DNA of 15,202 nt from Anaerolineae bacterium (lineage in GTDB: Bacteria > Chloroflexota > Anaerolineae > 4572-78 > J111). The notes under the pieces are model-generated. The model did no database searches, was not told the origin of the DNA, and saw only the letters and a program-made list of their open reading frames with translations. The stretch covers positions 1-15,202 of the forward strand of contig JAGRCC010000427.1 in the NCBI GenBank assembly GCA_020433785.1, read 5' to 3'. Positions within the stretch are counted from its first letter, which is position 1. Every line of letters starts with the position of its first letter. Below, in pieces: positions 1-5,649 of this stretch. The position numbers were made by a program, and so were the translations under genes.

Positions 1-1
1 G

Positions 2-2536
2 GCGCTGGTGACCAAGTATCTCACGTTGCTGCTGCCGCTGGTGATCGTGTATGTGGCCTGGGTCAAAGTGGCAGAGTCGCAAGGTCGCAAGGTTGCAGGG
101 GAGCAGGGGAGGGGGGCCGCAAGTAATCAGATAGCAGATAGACAACTGGGAGGTGCATCCCCTGGAATACGCCCTACGCAACACGTACCACGTACTACAC
201 GCCCAATCTACTATTATTTAGCCCAAGCCCTTATCGCTTACCTGCTGATAATCACCCCCTGGTTTGCCTACCTGGTGACCAACTTCAATGAAATCGACAA
301 CTATGGGCCGGTTTTAGGGACATTGGCCCCGCTAATTCGCGGCGACGGCAGCGACCGAACTGTCGAGGGTATTTTTGCCTGGTTAAGCGGCGGACAAGCC
401 CCGGAACCGGCTTATATCGACCAGCAAAGCTACTCCATAGGACAAATTTTAGCCGAACTGCCGTTGACATTCTGGGGCAACCCGATTGTCGAACCTTATC
501 CGCTCAATTGGTTCGTGATGTTAATGGCGCTGATGACGATCCTGGCGATCATCGGCCTCATTATTTATTTTCGATTGACGATTGACGATTTACGAGCAAA
601 GACAGCAGAACGCTCAAAGTTCATAATTCATAATTCATCCTTCATAATTCTCATTTTAACCTGCCTGCTGCCGGTGCCGTTTATGCTCATCCGGCTTTTC
701 GGCGCGCGCGATGCACTGGAGGCGGTTCAAGGGCGTCACATTTTATTTCTGGCCGGTCCGGCCTTTGCCATACTCTTTGTATACGGTTTTACTATTTTTT
801 GGATCACAATTTTGCCGCGCCGCGGCGTTAACATTTTACGATTTACCTTTTATGGCCTATTGGCCCTCCTTCTTACCGCCAGTATGGCCCAACTACTTTT
901 TATGAAACAGGCTTATCCGCCGCTGCTGCCGGTTCGGACAACGACCGCGCTCCCTGCTGGAGTCGAGCCGCCGCCTCAGCCTGTCCGTTTGCCGAATAAT
1001 GCAGCCTTGGTGGGTTATCGCCTGTTGGATGAAAACGATCAAGCCTTGCATATCGAAATGTTTTGGCAGGGCAGCGATAGTTGGGCCTTAGAAGATTACC
1101 AAACCAAACTGGCATTGGTTGACGCCGGGGGACACATACAATCGGAGTGGTTTGGCTATCAAACCCAAGCGCACTACCCTACGCGCGCCTGGGAAACCGG
1201 CGATACCATCCGCGACGAGGGCTGGCTGCCGCTCGTTGGCCTGCCGGCGGGTGACTACCGTATCCAACTCCAAATCCTGGGCGAAGCCGGCCCGATCACC
1301 GACTGGCAGACAGTCGAGCGTTACGCCCTAAAACAACCCATATCACCCCCGTCTACCAACTCCGACTGGCTTCTCTGGCACAACGGCCAAATTACCATCC
1401 GCCCGCCTCTCCTCCGCGAACGCGAAACCGTCCAACTGACACCCCCCAATTACCAATTACCAATTACTCAATTACCCAATCTCCAATCTCCAATCTCCAA
1501 TCTCCAACTCCCTATCTCCTCCACCTTCACCATCCCGCCCCAGTGGCCCGCCGGCGACTACACGCTCACCGCCGATCCCTCAAGTCCCATTTTTCGCATC
1601 GCCGAAAGCGCGCGCAACTTCGATCTGCCGGTCATCAGCCACCCGCTTGATGTCAACTTTGCCGGTCACATTAAGCTGCTTGGTTACGATTTGGCTACGC
1701 ACCGGGCCGAACCGGGCGGCGGGTTACCCGTAACCTTGTATTGGCAAGGACTGGATTGGATGGGCGAAGAATTTATCATCTTTAATCGACTGCTGGATAA
1801 TCAACAGCTTGCCTGGGGCGGTTACGATCGTATGGCCCAGGAAAATTACAGCACCTTGCTCTGGGCGCCGCAGGAGATCATCGTTGATGGCTTCGCCGTG
1901 CCGGTTGCGCCGGATGCGCCGGACGGAGTCTACACCTTGAGCATAGGCTGGTATCAACAGGTCGATGATGGTTCGCAATCGTTACCCATTCTGCGGCCTG
2001 AAACGGGTGAGGTAACCGACGCAACCGCTGTGACCATCGGTCCGATCAAGGTTGGCGGCCCACCACCGGGAGCCACCGTCGATCAAGTCGAGCCGCAGTT
2101 CGAAGTGAACACTGTTTTGGGAGACAAAATTAGGCTGTTAGGTATCGATCGGAACTTCTCGACCTCTTGTGAAACCCTTCCCCTGACTGACTGTCCTCTA
2201 TCACTCACGTTTTACTGGATCCCCATCGCCCCGATAGATGTTGATTACACTGTTTTTGTTCATGTGCGAAACGAGGCCGGGGAAACCGTGGCTCAAAATG
2301 ATCGGCCTCCGCTGGAGGGCGCTTATCCAACGAGTTTGTGGGATGAAGGAGAAATAATTCAGGACGAGCTATCTATCCCCCTAAACCCCATCGAACCGGG
2401 GCGCTATGACATTGCGATTGGCATGTACGATCATTCAACCGGCACCCGGTTGGTGGTAGATGGAACGGCCGACAATGCCATCGTCGTGTATTCCTTTGAG
2501 TTCCCGACTGATGCCGATATTCATGACAGTCAGTAG
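2..2536 (+). CDS. GT-C-fold membrane glycosyltransferase-like protein with C-terminal beta-sandwich modules (5' partial)
   Basis: The frame is open from the first bases. The GTG at 8 is probably internal: the visible start aligns with about residue 226 of the 1023-aa paralogue at 8145-11216, so some 220 residues, including the catalytic DE loop, lie upstream. Numbering from GTG 8, residues 1-300 are membrane helices and loops, with the family motif QGRH at 241-244. The rest is exported and beta-rich: a first sandwich (about 330-435), a second irregular one (450-535), then module A (about 548-680, GGYDR and YSTLLW motifs) and module B (about 700-828, VFVH, YPTSLW and GEII motifs) joined by a GPIKVGGPPPG linker. 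Likely role: lipid-linked sugar transfer outside the membrane, substrate unknown. Oddities: three loops or strands are built from 7-8 bp tandem repeats, and module B has an extra loop with two cysteines (C721, C729). Being a GT-C paralogue is well supported; its chemistry is inferred. Confidence 0.85.
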   Translation, partial: ALVTKYLTLLLPLVIVYVAWVKVAESQGRKVAGEQGRGAASNQIADRQLGGASPGIRPTQHVPRTTRPIYYYLAQALIAYLLIITPWFAYLVTNFNEIDNYGPVLGTLAPLIRGDGSDRTVEGIFAWLSGGQAPEPAYIDQQSYSIGQILAELPLTFWGNPIVEPYPLNWFVMLMALMTILAIIGLIIYFRLTIDDLRAKTAERSKFIIHNSSFIILILTCLLPVPFMLIRLFGARDALEAVQGRHILFLAGPAFAILFVYGFTIFWITILPRRGVNILRFTFYGLLALLLTASMAQLLFMKQAYPPLLPVRTTTALPAGVEPPPQPVRLPNNAALVGYRLLDENDQALHIEMFWQGSDSWALEDYQTKLALVDAGGHIQSEWFGYQTQAHYPTRAWETGDTIRDEGWLPLVGLPAGDYRIQLQILGEAGPITDWQTVERYALKQPISPPSTNSDWLLWHNGQITIRPPLLRERETVQLTPPNYQLPITQLPNLQSPISNLQLPISSTFTIPPQWPAGDYTLTADPSSPIFRIAESARNFDLPVISHPLDVNFAGHIKLLGYDLATHRAEPGGGLPVTLYWQGLDWMGEEFIIFNRLLDNQQLAWGGYDRMAQENYSTLLWAPQEIIVDGFAVPVAPDAPDGVYTLSIGWYQQVDDGSQSLPILRPETGEVTDATAVTIGPIKVGGPPPGATVDQVEPQFEVNTVLGDKIRLLGIDRNFSTSCETLPLTDCPLSLTFYWIPIAPIDVDYTVFVHVRNEAGETVAQNDRPPLEGAYPTSLWDEGEIIQDELSIPLNPIEPGRYDIAIGMYDHSTGTRLVVDGTADNAIVVYSFEFPTDADIHDSQ
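76..203 (+). repeat. Patch of degenerate 7-8 bp tandem repeats inside the first CDS
   Basis: Octamer units start at 76: GTCGCAAG at 76-83 and 84-91, then the decayed forms GTTGCAGG and GGAGCAGG. The heptamer CAGATAG occurs twice in tandem at 128-141. A third run reads ACGCAAC, ACGTACC, ACGTACT, ACACGCC at 176-203. The patch stays in frame. It encodes roughly 45 polar residues between two predicted membrane helices, where the paralogue at 8145-11216 has a linker of only about 12 residues. It resembles the short tandemly repeated repetitive (STRR) sequences described in cyanobacteria, which normally lie between genes. Confidence 0.75.
572..654 (+). repeat. Second heptamer tandem-repeat patch inside the first CDS
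   Basis: CGATTGA at 572-578 and 579-585 is followed by CGATTTA (586-592) and CGAGCAA. After a 20-base spacer come TTCATAA (620-626, 627-633), TTCATCC (634-640), TTCATAA (641-647) and TTCTCAT (648-654). The patch is in frame. It lies in a predicted loop between membrane helices, just upstream of the QGRH motif, and makes that loop about twice as long as in the paralogue at 8145-11216. Confidence 0.8.
1446..1517 (+). repeat. Third heptamer tandem-repeat patch (CCAATTA / CCAATCT) inside the first CDS
   Basis: Three exact CCAATTA units lie at 1446-1466. Two 8-base transition units follow (1467-1482). Then come three exact CCAATCT units at 1483-1503 and two decayed ones to 1517. Because 7 is not a multiple of 3, the encoded peptide repeats roughly every seven residues and is rich in Gln, Leu, Pro, Asn and Ile (about residues 480-504). 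It takes the place of central strands of the second sandwich domain seen in the paralogue at 2955-5615. This is the cleanest of the three patches. Confidence 0.9.
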
Positions 2537-2582
2537 ATCAATCCCAGGTGACAGTTACTTATTGTCAATAAATCAACATTTC

Positions 2583-2825
2583 GGCGGCATTTTCCGTTGG
2601 AGCACACTCGGCTACAGTGAGTTTCAGGGCGATGAGGTAAAGGCGCTCGTACCGGCGGCTGAGGCCCTCGAAGGACAGGCAGAGGCCCTATTTTACCAGC
2701 GCAAAAAGGGACCGGGCGAGATTGTCGTGCCTATACTGGTCTGGTCGATGACCGGGCTCATCTGCTTCCGTCGCCACGAACAGAGCCGGGCGATGGCCTT
2801 CTGCTCATGTGCTCTTTTGAAGTAG
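2583..2825 (+). pseudogene. Decayed N-terminal fragment of a GT39-type glycosyltransferase
   Basis: The frame reading GGC at 2583 encodes a recognisable first-loop region of a GT39/PMT-like enzyme: GYSEFQGDE followed about 27 residues later by KKGPGEIVVP. FQGDE is the acidic DE loop and KGPGE is a companion motif known in this family. No membrane helix or plausible start precedes it, and resemblance fades after about 2760. The frame ends at TAG 2823-2825. An ATG-led frame could be opened at 2460, but it would overlap the 3' end of the first gene and lack any family N terminus. No other gene in the window has this head type, so the parent was a further array member or was copied from elsewhere. 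The 46 bases between 2537 and 2582 show nothing else. Confidence 0.65.
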
Positions 2826-2828
2826 ACG

Positions 2829-2888
2829 GGCCAAGAATTTGTCATATTTAATCGGTTGCTGGATAATCAACCCTTTGTCTGGGGACAG
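2829..2888 (+). pseudogene. Fragment of a C-terminal beta-sandwich module (module A)
   Basis: Directly after the TAG that ends the previous fragment, and in the same frame, about 20 codons read GQEFVIFNRLLDNQPFVWGQ and end at TGA 2889-2891. This matches module A of the first gene (EEFIIFNRLLDNQQLAWGG, around residues 587-605), including long runs of identical DNA. The N-terminal fragment therefore abuts a C-terminal fragment with the whole gene body missing, as expected from an internal deletion or a recombination scar. The bases from 2892 to about 2933 may hold further decayed module sequence, but I cannot align them with confidence. Confidence 0.7.
2839..2867 (+). promoter_or_regulatory. 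Candidate sigma70-type promoter for the downstream operon
   Basis: TTGTCA (2839-2844) and GATAAT (2862-2867) each match the bacterial -35/-10 consensus at 5 of 6 positions and are 17 bases apart. Transcription would start near 2874, about 80 bases before the TTG start at 2955. The pair lies wholly within the module A fragment, and the matching coding stretch of the first gene has a similar pair (TTATCA, GATAAT), so it may be a coincidence of coding composition. Confidence 0.3.
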
Positions 2889-2942
2889 TGATGACCGTTG
2901 TGGAACAATCGACTAAATGGGTCCCCTTAATTACGAGGTGGT

Positions 2943-2946
2943 GGAG
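2943..2946 (+). promoter_or_regulatory. Shine-Dalgarno site that decides the TTG start of the next gene
   Basis: GGAG lies 8 bases upstream of TTG 2955, in a purine-rich stretch that also contains GAGG at 2935-2938. The first in-frame ATG, at 2985, has no such site near it. This favours the TTG start. Confidence 0.6.
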
Positions 2947-2954
2947 ATTAAATA

Positions 2955-5615
2955 TTGAACGGTAACCATGCAATACCATTCAATATGCGATTCAATGCTC
3001 GATTAGGCTTATTACTCCTAATGGTTGTTTATTTAGGCTTTGGCCTGGCCTTCAGCCAACGGCTGCACTTCAGTCGAGCTTTAGATGAGGGCTATCATCT
3101 GGAACTGGTCACCTTTATCAAACAGCATGGACGCCTGCCTATCACCTTTGATGAACGCTTGCAGATGGCCCGGGCCGACCTGCCCCCTCTCTATCATCTG
3201 CTGGTGGCGATATTGCCTCCTAAAATTGATCCCACGAGCGATCAACCCGATTTTAGACTTTACAAGGACTCATTTCGGTATCAGGTCATTGATGCCCCTC
3301 CTGGGCAGCGCTGGTCGGTTGACACCGAAGATTTAACTTGGCCTTATTACGGTCAATTTTTAGCCTGGCAACTGGGGCGAGGCTTGTCGCTGCTTTTTGG
3401 AGCCGCGACGCTGGTCGTCTTATTTTTGATACTACAAGAAATTCCGCTAGGAAAACGGCCTTTGACCTCGATTGTTGGTGTCGCACTTTTGGCGTTTACG
3501 CCGCGCTATTTAATCTTGAGCGCCGCCTTAAATGATGATACGCTGCTTGGCTTGACGGCAGCGATTTGTTTCTGGATGCTGATCAAGATCGTCAAATCGC
3601 CTACGCGTTGGCTGCCCATGCTCGTTTTAGGGGCTGCATTAGGTATTTCAATGACGATTAAATATTCTTTGGCGTTGTTGCCGCTTGAAATCATCGTGGT
3701 GTTGGGTTTTCTGACCTGGCAGCAAAAGCTGGGCTGGCTTTGGTTAGCCAAACGCGTGACGGTGATTGGTGGCATGGCCGCCTTGTTTTCCAGTTGGTGG
3801 TTCGGCTGGAATATTTATTATTTTAACACCGTGGCCCAAGATGGGGTGGTAGTGGGCCTCATCCGGGCCTTGTTTTCTGGGGGCTATAATGCCACCCTCA
3901 ACAGCATTGGCGACGTTTTATCCGGGGGGCAGCTAGACGCCTCGACTGAAATAGTCAACGAATCTTCAGCAACATTAGCGCAATGGTTGCGCCTAACCTT
4001 TTTATCGTTTTGGGGATTTAGTATCGATGACCGGATTCCCCTATCACCCTTGGTGTTCTGGCTGGTAGGGCTTATTTTGGTGGCGGCGGCCTGGGGTAAC
4101 TGGCGCTTATGGCGGCGCGATAGCCGATCACACCGCTGGCTGCTGCTGGCCGGGTTTCACCTGTTGCTGTTGGGGGTCATACCCCTGCTCCGGTTTGTTA
4201 CCTCAGGCCGATTAGGCCAAACCGCTCAGGGTCGGCATATTCTTGTCCCGGCGGCGGCGGCCATTATAGCGCTGTTGGTGTGGGGCTTGGCCGCAGCCTT
4301 TCCTCAACCCCGTTGGCAGCGATCGGTCTTTGCCGCCGTCATCGTCATGATGGGTGTCTGGTCAGCGGCGCATCTTTATCAGTTAACCAACCAACCCCCA
4401 TCACTGCTGCCGATGCGGACCGTCGCCTTCGCCGCTGACTGGCTGCCGCAAACCGTCGATCAGGGTCAATTTGGCGAAGGGGTCGAACTCGTGAGTTATG
4501 CGTTAACGCCCCAACCGGCTACCGGCCAGTTGGTCGTTGAACTGGCCTGGCGATCGCTGGGGTACGTTAACGAAAACTATCTCATGGCCTTAACCCTCAT
4601 CGATGCCAACGGTAGGGCGGTATCGCAATGGACGGGGTATCACGGAGCCGGCCAAATCCCGACCCTGGCTTGGACTCCTGGCGATACAATTTTTGATCGG
4701 CTTTCGCTACCACTGCCCAACTTGCCGCCCGGCGAATACCATTTGCAGGTGCAGGTACTGGCCGATGGCCAACAGCTTTTGTTGCCAACCGGCTCGGATA
4801 CGTTGACGCTGAAGCCGATAACGCTCGATGAGCCGTCTACGTTGCCTTTCACTCATCGGCTGACATCTGAGACCAACGGCGCTGCTTTGGCTTTTTCAGT
4901 GTGGCAAGCTAACGGGCCGGATCCGGCTGAACAACCGCACTTTCGCTATCCTCACACCATTTCGATTGTGGTTGAGCCGTCCACACAGACTTTCTCGCTG
5001 GACTTGATCGATAGTCAAGGTACAGCCTGGTCGCCTACACGTACTGTGAATGGGGTGTACACCTTTGTCATTGGCCCACGTTGGCCTACCGGTGATTACC
5101 AACTGGCTATTAATGACGCCGTTCAGCCAGATCCCATCCTGTTTGTAGAAAACTGGCAGCCCCGCCGCTATACCCTGCCGCCGGAGATCGAAACTCCTTT
5201 AGTCGCCAACTTCGCCAACCAGATTTTGCTGGCCGGTTATACGCTGCCCCAAAAAACCGTGACCGCTGGTGAGCCGTTTCCGATCACCTTCTACTGGCAA
5301 TCGCCGGAGCGGTCGCCGCAGGCTGATTTTATCCAGTTTAACAATTTGCTGGACAGCGCCGGCCATGTCTGGGGCGGCTATGAGCGGTTGCCTTTGGAAA
5401 ATTACAGTACCTTGTTGTGGGACGCCGGCGAAGTGGTGGTCGATGGCTACACTGTTCCGGTCGATCCGGATGCCCCGCCGGGCCAATATTATTTAGATGT
5501 GGGTTACTACATTGTCGTTGGCGGCAGCGCCGTCAATTTGCCGTTGGTCATCGATGGCGCGATGTCTGATACCAGCAGTATCAGCGTCGGGCCGATCGAA
5601 GTTGTAGCGCCGTAA
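2955..5615 (+). CDS. GT-C-fold (DUF2142/PMT-like) membrane glycosyltransferase with three C-terminal beta-sandwich domains
   Basis: The start is TTG 2955, chosen from the GGAG at 2943; ATG 2985 would remove ten residues before the first helix. The 886-aa protein opens with a membrane helix. An outside loop follows with the acidic motif LDEGYH (D44, E45) and DLPPLYH at 75-81, then further helices with NDD at 193-195 and QGRH at 425-428. This is the head of GT-C enzymes that use polyprenyl-linked sugars. From about residue 505 it is exported and beta-rich: a first sandwich (505-605), a second (635-730), and module A (748-882, GGYER and YSTLLW motifs). It ends at GPIEVVAP, exactly where the paralogues at 2-2536 and 8145-11216 have the linker into module B, so module B is missing. 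The next gene starts 34 bases later. Acceptor and donor are unknown. Confidence 0.88.
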   Translation: MNGNHAIPFNMRFNARLGLLLLMVVYLGFGLAFSQRLHFSRALDEGYHLELVTFIKQHGRLPITFDERLQMARADLPPLYHLLVAILPPKIDPTSDQPDFRLYKDSFRYQVIDAPPGQRWSVDTEDLTWPYYGQFLAWQLGRGLSLLFGAATLVVLFLILQEIPLGKRPLTSIVGVALLAFTPRYLILSAALNDDTLLGLTAAICFWMLIKIVKSPTRWLPMLVLGAALGISMTIKYSLALLPLEIIVVLGFLTWQQKLGWLWLAKRVTVIGGMAALFSSWWFGWNIYYFNTVAQDGVVVGLIRALFSGGYNATLNSIGDVLSGGQLDASTEIVNESSATLAQWLRLTFLSFWGFSIDDRIPLSPLVFWLVGLILVAAAWGNWRLWRRDSRSHRWLLLAGFHLLLLGVIPLLRFVTSGRLGQTAQGRHILVPAAAAIIALLVWGLAAAFPQPRWQRSVFAAVIVMMGVWSAAHLYQLTNQPPSLLPMRTVAFAADWLPQTVDQGQFGEGVELVSYALTPQPATGQLVVELAWRSLGYVNENYLMALTLIDANGRAVSQWTGYHGAGQIPTLAWTPGDTIFDRLSLPLPNLPPGEYHLQVQVLADGQQLLLPTGSDTLTLKPITLDEPSTLPFTHRLTSETNGAALAFSVWQANGPDPAEQPHFRYPHTISIVVEPSTQTFSLDLIDSQGTAWSPTRTVNGVYTFVIGPRWPTGDYQLAINDAVQPDPILFVENWQPRRYTLPPEIETPLVANFANQILLAGYTLPQKTVTAGEPFPITFYWQSPERSPQADFIQFNNLLDSAGHVWGGYERLPLENYSTLLWDAGEVVVDGYTVPVDPDAPPGQYYLDVGYYIVVGGSAVNLPLVIDGAMSDTSSISVGPIEVVAP

Positions 5616-5649
5616 TTGGGGGCGAATTTTCTACGATGAGAAGCATCCG

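Noticed and set aside
76..203. Assembly artefact or frameshifted junk at the repeat patch
   Set aside because: The frame remains open through all three patches and homology to paralogues resumes in the same frame on each side, so the gene appears intact.
1446..1517. CRISPR-like array
   Set aside because: Units are 7-8 bases with no spacers, and the stretch is translated within a long gene.
2549..2567. Hairpin TGACAGT / ATTGTCA just after the first gene
   Set aside because: Seven pairs including one G-T and no U-run afterwards; too weak to call a terminator.
2460..2825. Apparent 121-aa plus-strand gene
   Set aside because: Its first 25 codons overlap the end of the first gene out of frame, it has no membrane N terminus, and only its middle resembles a GT39 head. 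It is annotated as a pseudogene fragment.
5608..5630. CGCC / GGCG stem followed by AATTTT after the 886-aa gene
   Set aside because: Only four pairs with a nine-base loop, partly inside the coding end, and the next gene starts 34 bases later; unlikely to terminate transcription.
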